The position numbers and the translations under genes are program-made. A model generated the notes under the pieces. It made no database searches. It was not told the DNA's origin and saw only the letters and a program-made list of their open reading frames with translations. This document shows positions 55,127 through 63,585 of a stretch of 64,000 nucleotides of DNA, piece after piece (the stretch's first letter is position 1; the number at the start of each line of letters is the position of its first letter). Location: positions 124,001 to 188,000 of the forward strand of contig JAFEAQ010000006.1 in assembly GCA_018266295.1 (NCBI GenBank). The letters are read 5' to 3'. The DNA comes from Bdellovibrionales bacterium. GTDB lineage: Bacteria > Bdellovibrionota > Bdellovibrionia > Bdellovibrionales > Bdellovibrionaceae.

Positions 55127-55727
55127 AAAACCTCTCTCCTTGTTTTAAAATTTCAAACTGATTTGCGAGGATCCAAGACAATGTCCTTGGATAAAGCGCG
55201 TGCTCAATAGCAAGGCCTCGCTTTTCAACCTCCTCAACGCTGGTGCAATCAGCAATCGAGAAACTTTCTTGGGCACAGATCGGCCCCGTGTCTACGCCGG
55301 CATCGACAAAATGCACCGTCACGCCGGTCTTTGGTAATTTCTGTTCAAATGCGCGTTTGTAACTATCTAACCCCGGAAGCTCCGGCAAAAGTGACGGATG
55401 AATATTGATAATACGTGCAAAACCGCGGGCATCCTGAAAAGCAGCAATGAACTCTGCCTTGAGGATCCGCATGAAGCCCGCGAGCACGACGTAATCAACT
55501 TGCAGCTCCCGCAGAGCTGCTGCTAAACGCGCTTGATCTTTTTCAACGAGGGTTTTTAAACCCAAATCTTGAGCTTTTTCTAAAACGGCCGCATCAGCAC
55601 GGTCAGACCCGACAAGCACAATGTCCGCTGCCAGTTTTTTTTCACCGACAGCTTTGGCAATGGCGCTAAAATTAGAACCTCTTCCTGAGGCTAAAACCGC
55701 AATACGAGGAAGACGCTCTAAAGCCAC
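55110..55727 (-). CDS. purN: Phosphoribosylglycinamide formyltransferase
   Basis: 205 residues with ASGRGSNFSAI (nucleotide loop), GFMRIL, INIHPSLLPELPGLDSYKRAF (catalytic Asn-His) and HFVDAGVDTGPICAQ (catalytic Asp), the PurN signature. It uses 10-formyl-THF to make FGAR. The GTG start at 55727 overlaps purD by ten bases, and the 3' end overlaps purL by 17. Confidence 0.95.
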   Translation of the reverse strand: MALERLPRIAVLASGRGSNFSAIAKAVGEKKLAADIVLVGSDRADAAVLEKAQDLGLKTLVEKDQARLAAALRELQVDYVVLAGFMRILKAEFIAAFQDARGFARIINIHPSLLPELPGLDSYKRAFEQKLPKTGVTVHFVDAGVDTGPICAQESFSIADCTSVEEVEKRGLAIEHALYPRTLSWILANQFEILKQGERFYVRPH

Positions 55728-57007
55728 TCCGCCCCCACATCTTTACGCACTTGCATACCGTCAAACTGAACTTGCTCTAAACGCTCAAAGGCTTTGGCGC
55801 GAGCTTCAGCAATCGTATTGCCAAACCCGAGCGCGCCCAAAACACGGCCGCCCGAAGTGCGCCACTGAGCTTCGTCTTTACGAACTCCGGCGAAGAACCC
55901 GCTATGAGTTTTCATCCATTTATCAAGACCTTGAATCGCATCCCCATTACGAACAACACCCGGATACCCGGCCGAAGCGGCAACCACATAGACCGCATAC
56001 TCATCAAACATCGGAACCACACGCGGCTTCTGTGACAAGCGTCCTTCGACGCTGGCTAAACACCACTCCAGCAGATCGTCTTGAATCAGCGGCAACAGAA
56101 CCTGCGCCTCGGGATCACCGAAACGAGAATTGAATTCCAAAACCCAAATATCTTCGCCATCGACCATCAAGCCTGCGTAAAGAATTCCTTTATAAGGAGT
56201 CCCCCGTTTTTTCATTTCACGCAAAGTCGGGATAAACACCAAATCTCGGATTTTATCACCCAGCTTTGGATCGTCGAGAGGCACCGGGCACACGGCCCCC
56301 ATGCCACCCGTGTTGGGACTTAAGGGATCTTCCGTCAAAGTTTTGTAGTCGCGTGCCGGCGCCAGCAACGAACAACTGTCGCCATCACAGAACGCAAGCC
56401 ATGAGATCTCTTTACCGCGAAGACGCTCTTCGATCACAAAAGAATGAGAGTATTGCTGCAATCGCGCTAAAGCGGTCAGAGCCTGCTCGCGGGTTTCGCA
56501 AATCTCAACACCCTTCCCGAGCGCAAGACCATCGGCTTTCAAAACCCACTGTTTACGAACCCAATTGAGGTCCTTCACTAATTTCTCGGCATCGGCGACA
56601 GAATGAACTTCGTAGGAGTCCGCCGTCGGAACTTTGGCGGCCTTCATCACCTGCTTAGAAAAAATCTTACTGCTTTCAAGTCTGGCCGCTGCTTGAGTGG
56701 GGCCGAAAATCGCCAGGCCCTCTTTCTGGAAAATATCCACAGCACCATCTGCAAGAACATTGTCAGGACCTACGACGACAAGGTCGATCTTTTGGCTCTT
56801 GGCCTTTTTCGCCAGCGCCAACAAACTGTCGGCACCCTTCACCGAATCATTCCAGCCCGTGATGTCCTTCTTATACTGCTGGCGCATTTGCTCAAGCGCC
56901 GCTGTGTTTTCAGGGCACATCACCAGCGTCTTGATCTTTGGCGATTGCAGAAGCTTCCACGCCATGGCGTGTTCGCGTCCACCCGAGCCTAAGACGAGGA
57001 CTCTCAT
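55718..57007 (-). CDS. purD: Phosphoribosylamine-glycine ligase
   Basis: 429-residue ATP-grasp enzyme with VLVLGSGGREHAMAWKL, KADGLALGKGVEICE, NTGGMGAVCP, YKGILYAGLMVDG and LEFNSRFGDPEAQVLLPL, the GAR synthetase pattern. Its start overlaps the purC end by four bases (ATGA), and its end overlaps purN by ten. Second enzyme of the pathway. Confidence 0.96.
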   Translation of the reverse strand: MRVLVLGSGGREHAMAWKLLQSPKIKTLVMCPENTAALEQMRQQYKKDITGWNDSVKGADSLLALAKKAKSQKIDLVVVGPDNVLADGAVDIFQKEGLAIFGPTQAAARLESSKIFSKQVMKAAKVPTADSYEVHSVADAEKLVKDLNWVRKQWVLKADGLALGKGVEICETREQALTALARLQQYSHSFVIEERLRGKEISWLAFCDGDSCSLLAPARDYKTLTEDPLSPNTGGMGAVCPVPLDDPKLGDKIRDLVFIPTLREMKKRGTPYKGILYAGLMVDGEDIWVLEFNSRFGDPEAQVLLPLIQDDLLEWCLASVEGRLSQKPRVVPMFDEYAVYVVAASAGYPGVVRNGDAIQGLDKWMKTHSGFFAGVRKDEAQWRTSGGRVLGALGFGNTIAEARAKAFERLEQVQFDGMQVRKDVGAEWL

Positions 57008-58017
57008 CGAGGGCCCCCTTCCAGGTAGGATGACATTTCTTTGACGACCTCATCGAGGCTCGCTGATTTAAAAATCTTCTCATTGGCAATATCGTTCACC
57101 AGTGCCAAGTACATACCACTGACAAGCTCCTTCAAACGCGCTGGCAGCGGCGGCGGAGGATTCTTCACCAAGGCTTTCCAATCGGCATAACCTTTAGTTT
57201 CGCCTTCTTCTTTGGCATTCTCGAGATCTTGATACCACTGAGTTTGACGATAGAACTCGCGCAGAACTTCTTTCGACAATTGAATATTCTGTTTCTCAAG
57301 GCGCATTTCATCAGGACCAATGGCATCGACCAAGATGATCTCTCCGCCTGCGGACAAGCCCCATTCGAGTTTACCATCCATCAAGCGAATGCCTTTTTCA
57401 GCAAACCACTTTTTCAGAATCAACGCGACTTCCGAAGTTTTCATAGTCACTTCTTCAAACTGAGCCGGCGTCAGGCCGCTGATTTTGAGAGCTTCCTCAT
57501 TAGAAAGTGGACGATCTTTATCTTCGAGCTTCGTAAACATTTCGATGTAAGGTTTTTCAAAGCGCTGACCGACTTGGTAGTTCTTTTCAGGATGACGTTT
57601 GATAAATGAACTTCCTGCACACACTTCAAAGCGGAAAACCACTTCCAGTGGAATCAAGTAAGGCCGCTGCATTGTCTTTGGATAAGTATAGAAGTTACGG
57701 CCACCTTCGGTGATGCGCTCAGGGCGATAGACCCCGATTTTTTCAACCAGCACGTTGCGGCCGCCGTCAAATCCACGGAAGTGAGTCTTCACACCGCGCT
57801 CTTCGAGGCGCTCAAACAAAACCGCCATTAATTTCGCCAGCCCCTCGCCCTTTTGCGGGATCGTGTCCGGCATTTTGCCCCAATCAAAAACCGAATAATC
57901 ATCGGTGAATTCAAAAACCAAATGAGATGCCTGCTCGGTCGCAAATATTCTTTTTACAGACCCCTCATACATCAAATTCTTTTTCTGAAAACTATTTGTA
58001 GGCACTTCGATCCTCAT
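57004..58017 (-). CDS. purC: SAICAR synthetase
   Basis: 337 residues with YEGSVKRIF, FEFTDDYSVFDWGKMPD, LIPLEVVFRFEVCAGSSFIKR and KLEWGL...ILVDAIGPDEMRL, the PurC signature. It joins CAIR and aspartate. It is larger than the 240-residue bacterial type by N- and C-terminal extensions, nearer to the 300-residue form. It overlaps purF by 26 bases and purD by four. Confidence 0.94.
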   Translation of the reverse strand: MRIEVPTNSFQKKNLMYEGSVKRIFATEQASHLVFEFTDDYSVFDWGKMPDTIPQKGEGLAKLMAVLFERLEERGVKTHFRGFDGGRNVLVEKIGVYRPERITEGGRNFYTYPKTMQRPYLIPLEVVFRFEVCAGSSFIKRHPEKNYQVGQRFEKPYIEMFTKLEDKDRPLSNEEALKISGLTPAQFEEVTMKTSEVALILKKWFAEKGIRLMDGKLEWGLSAGGEIILVDAIGPDEMRLEKQNIQLSKEVLREFYRQTQWYQDLENAKEEGETKGYADWKALVKNPPPPLPARLKELVSGMYLALVNDIANEKIFKSASLDEVVKEMSSYLEGGPR

Positions 58018-59455
58018 TTCTCGTTTTAACCAGATCTTTCACGCCATCGGTCGCCGTCGGGTATTGCCCGGTCAGGCACGCCATACACGGAGTGATTTTC
58101 TTTTCAGGGAAAAGAGCTTCTTTCAAAGCTTCAACTTCTTGATAGATGACCCCATCGGCACCAAGCTCTTCTTCCACGCCTTGCAGAGATTTATTATTGG
58201 CGATGAGCTCTTTTTCCATCGGGAAGTCGATCCCATAATAACAAGGATGCTTGATCGGCGGACACGTCGCCGCGAAGTAAACCTCTTTGGCCCCTGCCAT
58301 GCGCACAAGCTCAATCAATTTGCGCGAAGTCGTTCCGCGCACAATCGAGTCATCGACCAACAAAACGCGCTTGTCTTTAATTTCAGACAAAACCGGCGCA
58401 AGTTTCAAGTGCACGGCTTGCTCGCGCTTATCCTGACTATCCAAGATAAAGGTGCGAGTGATGTAGCGGTTCTTAATTAAAACTTCGCGATAGGGAACCT
58501 TGAGCTCTTCCGCCAAGGCAATCGCGGCGATACGCGCGGTCTCCGGAACCGGAACCACGACATCAAACTCAATCCCGTCTATTGCCATGCGCTCTTTCAC
58601 GGACTGAGCCATTTTCTTACCGAGCTCGATGCGGGCTTTGTAAACCGGGCTGCCTTCAATTTCAGAAGTCGGCGAAGCGAAGTAAACCCACTCAAACATG
58701 CAAGGGCGATGCTCACGGGTGCGGAGAATTTTACGCTCCACCATGCCTTCCATATTAATAGCGACGATTTCCCCCGGCTTGATATCTTCGAACTCATCGT
58801 AACCCAAGAAAGACAATGCCGTGCTTTCAGAGGCTAAAGCATAGGACGTTTTGCCGGTGTCTTCGCGGCGTTTGCCCATGACGAGCGGTCGCAGTCCATA
58901 GGGGTCCCTGAACGCCACAAGCCCGAAGCCCGCAACCAGGGTCACGATGCTATAGCTGCCAATGGCTTTTTCAAAAACGAAATCGACCGAAGAGCAAAGA
59001 TCTTCAAAGGTCGGCGTTCGCTTCTGGACATTTTTCGCAAGTCCTTCAGCAAAGAGATTAATAATGTTTTCAGTGTCTGAGTCCGCCAGAGGTTGGCGTT
59101 GGTATTTGGTACGAAGTTCTTGAGTCAGAGAGCGGAAGTTCACAAGGTTGCCATTATGGACAAGGCCAATGCCGTATGGAAAATTCAACAGGAAAGGCTG
59201 CACATTCCGCAGTTCACTCTTCCCCGCTGTCCCATAGCGGACATGCCCGATGGCCACCTCACCGGTCAGAGAGGCCATATTTTCCGGCGTGAACACATTC
59301 TCGACGAGTCCCAAGTTCCGCACATAGTGGAAACCGGAATCATCATAGGAAAGGATGCCGGCAGCGTCCTGTCCCCGGTGTTGAAGAAGGCTCAGTCCCC
59401 TCAAGGCTCTTGAGGAAGCTTGGCTCGTGCCAATGAGTCCGATAACTCCGCACAT
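57992..59455 (-). CDS. purF: Amidophosphoribosyltransferase
   Basis: The start at the ATG at 59455 gives MCGVIG, so Cys1 of the glutaminase is exposed after Met removal; a GTG two codons earlier would not. GGGAG lies six bases upstream. Of 487 residues, the N-terminal Ntn domain has LQHRGQDAAGI and HVRYGTAG; the C-terminal PRTase has VLLVDDSIVRGTTSRKL. First committed step of purine synthesis. Cys residues near the end (HPC, PCMAC) may bind an iron-sulphur cluster, as in Bacillus-type PurF. First gene of the operon. Confidence 0.96.
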   Translation of the reverse strand: MCGVIGLIGTSQASSRALRGLSLLQHRGQDAAGILSYDDSGFHYVRNLGLVENVFTPENMASLTGEVAIGHVRYGTAGKSELRNVQPFLLNFPYGIGLVHNGNLVNFRSLTQELRTKYQRQPLADSDTENIINLFAEGLAKNVQKRTPTFEDLCSSVDFVFEKAIGSYSIVTLVAGFGLVAFRDPYGLRPLVMGKRREDTGKTSYALASESTALSFLGYDEFEDIKPGEIVAINMEGMVERKILRTREHRPCMFEWVYFASPTSEIEGSPVYKARIELGKKMAQSVKERMAIDGIEFDVVVPVPETARIAAIALAEELKVPYREVLIKNRYITRTFILDSQDKREQAVHLKLAPVLSEIKDKRVLLVDDSIVRGTTSRKLIELVRMAGAKEVYFAATCPPIKHPCYYGIDFPMEKELIANNKSLQGVEEELGADGVIYQEVEALKEALFPEKKITPCMACLTGQYPTATDGVKDLVKTRNEDRSAYK

Positions 59456-59553
59456 GTTCACTCCCGTGTATTAACTTTTTTGGAATACAAGAAAGCTAGC
59501 ACCCGGGTGTGTTGATATAAAGCAAACAAATGTCAGGGTTGTGTTAAGACAAG

Positions 59554-59566
59554 AGGCATCATGCCT
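59554..59566. promoter_or_regulatory. Palindrome AGGCAT-C-ATGCCT upstream of purF
   Basis: A perfect 6-bp inverted repeat about 100 bp upstream of the purF start, in the 220-bp non-coding upstream region. It could bind a repressor dimer. No purine riboswitch core or PurR box was recognised, and no promoter hexamers stand out clearly. Confidence 0.3.
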
Positions 59567-59677
59567 GTGATTGCAACAACTTAGAGTATTTGTTTTAACC
59601 CGAAAAGTTATTTTCACGGAGTTCTGGAAATCGCGTTTTGACTATCGTATTCTACGATTCTGCCGCCTTGAAATACC

Positions 59678-60889
59678 CTACTCATGTGTTAAGTCGACAT
59701 TCACCTGATCCTGCAAGGTCGTTCTTCCCGTCGCATCTGTAATGTAAAAATCCAAACGGAAATTGTAACCAATAGGATAAAACAAGCTTGTCTCCGTTGG
59801 GTAAACCACGTCCAACAGTTTATATAAATCAGAATAGCCGCTCACGTTCACTGGCGTCAGCACTTGAGACAAAATCCCTTTCTGCTTGTAATCGGAAAAA
59901 ACCCTGTAGAACCCGGGCAGATTGGACTTGTAGTGGTGCACATTCAAAGTCGCAACCGGGATGCGAGTCGTTTGCCCGGCTGTCAAAGACAAAGGCAAAA
60001 CGTGCTCGTTGATTGTTAACTCATAGTACGTCCCCCACGGATTCTTCTGCTTTATAGGATATGCATAAGTCGTCTGATTGACGCCATCAGCAGCATATTT
60101 ATAGTAATTGATGAAGTAGCGTTTGCTCTGAGCATCAGCAAACTGAGAACCCTCATCTCTTGCCATGAAAGATGGAGGAAGATGGCTTTCGTCTTTAGCG
60201 ACCTGGTTATCGCGGTAGACCACTGCCAGGGAGTTAAAGCTTTTCTCCGTATCAAAAACCGGCTTTCCGCCAATAAAATCTAAAAGCAAAGCTCCGCGCA
60301 GTTCCGGGGGTTGAATTGTTTCAACGGCAGCAGTGTCTGCGATCGCTTTAACAGAGGTCTTATACAGAGAGCCTGTTTCATCGTGCTGTAGTTCGATGGC
60401 CACCGTCATATCAGGAATTACAAAGACGGAAAGCTCCTCAGAAAGGTGGCTAGGATTAAACTGCGCAAGCAACTGGCGCTGCTGATCCGTGGTACTAAAA
60501 TAGAAAATAGGCTGAGGACCAAAATCAGCAGCCAAAGCCTCTTTGTTCCATGCAAACCTAATGGCAGCTAACGCCACCTTCGTCAGTTTTTTATCTTCTA
60601 TTTTCACACCACACTGAGTGGCTTGATAAACCGCTCCGTAAGCGACATCCAAACAACCTTCGCCGGCAGCAACGAGGTTTTCTTTTCCGATTTGCAATTT
60701 AGTCTCTGTACCACCAACACGGAAAACAAGATTCAGATACTTGGGATTAAACTTTGAATCTAATTGATCGGTGTTCTTCGGCAGGGTTACTTGCAGCTGC
60801 CCCAGCTTCTCATCCGGGCGGATGTCCGTAGCAAAAGCTGCAGAGCTCATCAATAAAGTGAGTATGGAAAAGTATTTTAATATGAACAT
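59678..60889 (-). CDS. Exported protein of unknown function behind an SD-hiding hairpin
   Basis: Residues 1-20 are a signal peptide (ends AFA-TD). The 383-residue mature protein has two early Cys (GCLDV, QCGVK), an aromatic middle (YFINYYKYAADG) and a beta-rich second half. It has no recognised motif and no Cys at the signal cleavage site. It is probably periplasmic or surface-exposed. The ATG follows AGGAG at ten bases, but that site lies within an 18-bp stem-loop (60890-60933), so translation is likely controlled. The upstream gene at 61030 is 140 bp away, so it has its own leader. Confidence 0.65.
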   Translation of the reverse strand: MFILKYFSILTLLMSSAAFATDIRPDEKLGQLQVTLPKNTDQLDSKFNPKYLNLVFRVGGTETKLQIGKENLVAAGEGCLDVAYGAVYQATQCGVKIEDKKLTKVALAAIRFAWNKEALAADFGPQPIFYFSTTDQQRQLLAQFNPSHLSEELSVFVIPDMTVAIELQHDETGSLYKTSVKAIADTAAVETIQPPELRGALLLDFIGGKPVFDTEKSFNSLAVVYRDNQVAKDESHLPPSFMARDEGSQFADAQSKRYFINYYKYAADGVNQTTYAYPIKQKNPWGTYYELTINEHVLPLSLTAGQTTRIPVATLNVHHYKSNLPGFYRVFSDYKQKGILSQVLTPVNVSGYSDLYKLLDVVYPTETSLFYPIGYNFRLDFYITDATGRTTLQDQVNVDLTHE

Positions 60890-60933
60890 ATTATTTTCTC
60901 CTGTAAGCGCACATCCTTACGGGAGAAAATAAT
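60890..60933 (-). promoter_or_regulatory. Hairpin burying the ribosome binding site
   Basis: On the mRNA, ATTATTTTCTCCCGTAAG (60933-60916) pairs with CTTACAGGAGAAAATAAT (60907-60890) with one A-C mismatch and an eight-base loop; the last base of the stem touches the ATG at 60889. AGGAG is fully inside the stem. This is the layout of an RNA thermometer, a riboswitch expression platform or a protein-binding leader. Confidence 0.7.
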
Positions 60934-61029
60934 TTTGCCTAATAAATTGACCGCCTATTGCACATTGGCAACACAATAAGTGCTCCCCTTACTGCACGGG
61001 GAACTTTACAAAGAGACAGAAATCGAATT

Positions 61030-61752
61030 TTAAAGAGTTGTACGCCCGTCGAGGTCTTCGGGACAAAAATTATAAAGCAAACTTCCGTCCCGAACCAGTG
61101 GCTTCAGCGTACTATAATCTTCACGAGTCAACTGGGTGCAACCTTCGCTCATATTGAGGTACCCATCGCGTTTCATCATGAACTGAGCTTCCGCAGCTGT
61201 CTTGTTTGGATGGAAAATAATGGTGCGTGCGTAACTATTATCGTTCCGAGGCTCAAGACTATATAAGTACAATGCATTACCGAATTGAGTTTGAGTTTTC
61301 TCATTCCCGATCAGCATAAATCCCGGAGGTGTCTCTTTGCTATTTGGACGGTTTGAACAGTGATAAACTTTTGGACCGAATCCACTTCCCCAGCCGTGCG
61401 ATACCAAAAAGCGTGCGGCGGATCCAGTTTGCAAATCCAAAACGATCAGACGTTTTTCTGTCGACTGTTGAGTCATATCCGCCACCGTCACGTAACGGCG
61501 GTTTACGATACGGCTTTCAAGCTGCGCTTTACCGGTCTGCAAGAAGCTCACAGTGCGGGCGACAGCTTCTGGGCGAACTTGCTGGGCTTGCGCCACGGTC
61601 GAAAAATTCTGAATATACTGAGACCAAGGATCCAAAGGTTGTTGTGGTGCCGGTTTTTCTTTTTTCGGGCGTTTCCATGGCCAAGTAAAAGCCATCGCGG
61701 ACTCTGTGCCGAACGCAAAAACCATAACTAGCATAATCACTGAAAATTTCAC
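61030..61752 (-). CDS. Exported L,D-transpeptidase family protein (YkuD_2-type)
   Basis: The start is set at a GTG (61752) with GGGGG six bases upstream; a TTG at 61809 adds a basic stretch. Residues 1-21 form a signal peptide, followed by a Pro/Lys linker. The catalytic domain has FLVSHGWGSGFG (His119), TPPGFMLIG, TIIFHP and NMSEGCTQL (nucleophile Cys205 in a Ser-x-Gly-Cys). This matches the murein L,D-transpeptidase catalytic family in 240 residues. Such enzymes cross-link or edit peptidoglycan; Bdellovibrio uses L,D-transpeptidases on the prey wall during bdelloplast formation. The pair of exported genes upstream (61877-63404) is near and on the same strand. Confidence 0.82.
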   Translation of the reverse strand: MKFSVIMLVMVFAFGTESAMAFTWPWKRPKKEKPAPQQPLDPWSQYIQNFSTVAQAQQVRPEAVARTVSFLQTGKAQLESRIVNRRYVTVADMTQQSTEKRLIVLDLQTGSAARFLVSHGWGSGFGPKVYHCSNRPNSKETPPGFMLIGNEKTQTQFGNALYLYSLEPRNDNSYARTIIFHPNKTAAEAQFMMKRDGYLNMSEGCTQLTREDYSTLKPLVRDGSLLYNFCPEDLDGRTTL

Positions 61753-61876
61753 GAGTATCCCCCTGGCTATCAAGCTCGGTGAGATTATTCGTCCAGAGGA
61801 TTTAATCAACTTCTGACTATTTGCGCAGAGAAAAATTACAAGTGTTTACGAAGCCATGAAGAAAGCTGGAAGAACC

Positions 61877-62443
61877 TTAGCCACCGTGGATTTTGTCTTT
61901 GTTCACCATACGAATTTCCATATGGTGAGTCTTCTTGTCCAAATCAAACAGGATGCGATAGCCGCCATTAATGCGTACTGTGTGAGCATCTTTCCCAAAC
62001 TGTTCCACTTGCTCGTAGCGCCACTTGCCGGGATTGTTTTGAATCTCTTTAAAACCGCCAGGACGCGAAGCAATCTCGAGGAACTCATCGACGTTTTCTT
62101 GCAGATCCTTCGGAAGCTTTTTGATTTCTTTCTCGGCCTTGTGCTGAACATTATAAGTATTCGACACGGCAACTGCTGGCTTATCCGTCGCAGAGGCCGA
62201 AAAGGGTTTCGAGGCCGCAGGAGTTTCAGCTTTTGCCGTGGCACCCGGCTTGTACTTTTCAATCAGCGCCTGCATTTGCTTTTCGTCGCCGCCCCCCTTC
62301 GCAGACAGCTTTGCATAGTCTTCCCAGAACGCACCGTTGTTAGCAAGCTCCGGGTCTTTGAGAGCCATACTCATCATACAATCCGTAGCCAATACGGACT
62401 GCGAGAAAATCAAAACTAAAAAGAAGAAGATTCTAGTAAGCAC
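61877..62443 (-). CDS. Exported RelE/ParE-fold protein
   Basis: The GTG start at 62443 has GGAGA nine bases upstream and lies within the end of the upstream gene (11-bp overlap). Residues 1-19 are a signal peptide (ends VLA-TD), 20-65 form a short helical region, 66-95 an Ala/Lys/Pro linker, and 97-188 a RelE-type domain: AEKEIKKLPKDLQENVDEFLE, then YEQVEQFGKDAHTVRINGGYRILFDLDKK and the final strand MEIRMVNKDKIHGG. YRILF (162-166) is the core strand of the RelE/ParE/HigB toxin fold. No antitoxin frame is adjacent. An exported ribosome- or nucleic-acid-binding domain would be aimed outside the cell, perhaps at prey. Activity is unproven. Confidence 0.75.
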   Translation of the reverse strand: MLTRIFFFLVLIFSQSVLATDCMMSMALKDPELANNGAFWEDYAKLSAKGGGDEKQMQALIEKYKPGATAKAETPAASKPFSASATDKPAVAVSNTYNVQHKAEKEIKKLPKDLQENVDEFLEIASRPGGFKEIQNNPGKWRYEQVEQFGKDAHTVRINGGYRILFDLDKKTHHMEIRMVNKDKIHGG

Positions 62444-63404
62444 AGCTTAAGATCTCCTTCGTCGCTAAATTTAAATCCGGAGTTTTAAAACCCTGCTTCT
62501 TAAGATCGCCGAGTTTCGCCAAGAGCGAACCCGCTTTACGCAGCTTTGCAATGGCCATCGGAATAATTTTCGTGAGGGTTCCGGCAAGAATCGCCGCTTG
62601 AATAGCACCACCAAGCACTTCACCCGTCATCGTACAGGCAATTTGCAGTTTTTGTTCTGCAGGCATATTTCCAAGAGTGTCAATCATGCTGATCACTTCA
62701 GACTTCATATTGAGTGCAAACTCTTTCAACTCACTGAAGGAGTTCTTCATGTCAGTCCAAAGTGCTCCAGGATCCGACACTAGCTTTTTAAAGAAGTTCA
62801 TCGTGCCTTCAGCGGATTGCTTCACGCCTTGTAAGGCATCCATTCCACACTTGCCGATCATGCGTAAGATCGCACCGTCTTCAAGACCGGCAGAGCTTTC
62901 CGCCAAGGTTTGCTGAGCCGTCGTCTTTGGATTACAATCCGCATCCGCAGCATAGGCAGAGTTCATAAGCAGCGACCATTTCGAAGCCGATAAACGCGGT
63001 TTAAAGGGCGCTAAAATGTGATTCAGTTCCGCCGAGCTAAAACCCAGCGCCATCAAAACGTAACTTGAACCCTCGATTTGAAAATGAAAAATGGATGCTC
63101 CCAGCTTTTCATCGCGCAGGATGACTCCCATTTTTTCGGCGGGCGCGACAAGGCCCTCTTTGACGAGGATCGCCTTGTCCCAGTCTTGGTTCACGTAGAC
63201 AAAGTCAAAAGGCATCCCCACTTGAACGAAACTGGCACTGCGCACAGACCAAAGTCCTTCGCTCTCAAAGGTGCGACTGAGCTGCTGGGCCTTTAAGAGC
63301 GACGGATGCAATAGACTTTTGGCTTCAATTTGATATTGAAAGCCCCAAGACCTCGGTCCGACAAAGATGAAGAAAAGCAAAAGCAGAATTCGCATGGCCT
63401 GCAT
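62433..63404 (-). CDS. Exported partner protein of the RelE-fold gene
   Basis: Start ATG at 63404, or 63395 (MRILLLLFFIFVG); neither has a clear ribosome site. A signal peptide (ends SWG-FQ or nearby) precedes about 300 residues. The first half is soluble, with YVLMALGFSSAEL and AYAADADCNP. The second half is helical with an amphipathic or hydrophobic segment, GEVLGGAIQAAILAGTLTKIIPMAIAKL, which resembles pre-toxin segments that sit before polymorphic toxin domains. Three Cys (DCNP, GKCGM, LSCAY) may pair. It overlaps the RelE-fold gene by 11 bases, so the two proteins are made together, perhaps as a delivery partner or a split toxin. No homolog is recognised. Confidence 0.65.
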   Translation of the reverse strand: MQAMRILLLLFFIFVGPRSWGFQYQIEAKSLLHPSLLKAQQLSRTFESEGLWSVRSASFVQVGMPFDFVYVNQDWDKAILVKEGLVAPAEKMGVILRDEKLGASIFHFQIEGSSYVLMALGFSSAELNHILAPFKPRLSASKWSLLMNSAYAADADCNPKTTAQQTLAESSAGLEDGAILRMIGKCGMDALQGVKQSAEGTMNFFKKLVSDPGALWTDMKNSFSELKEFALNMKSEVISMIDTLGNMPAEQKLQIACTMTGEVLGGAIQAAILAGTLTKIIPMAIAKLRKAGSLLAKLGDLKKQGFKTPDLNLATKEILSCAY

Positions 63405-63585
63405 ATCGGCAAGAAATCATCTGTTTTCAACGGAGCCAAGGACCAAAACCTTTGAGTAAATCATCTAATTGCAGCCAAAAAATGCGATAGCACCGCGTAA
63501 TTTCCGCGATCAGGTGCGTTCTTGATTGCAACTCCGAAAAAGCTCGCATGTACTTTGCCCTCAACAACTAATAAGGGGGATTTTA

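Noticed and set aside
61877-62443. Ordinary chromosomal toxin-antitoxin pair
   Set aside because: The protein has a signal peptide and a linker, and the overlapping upstream gene encodes a 323-residue exported protein rather than a small antitoxin.
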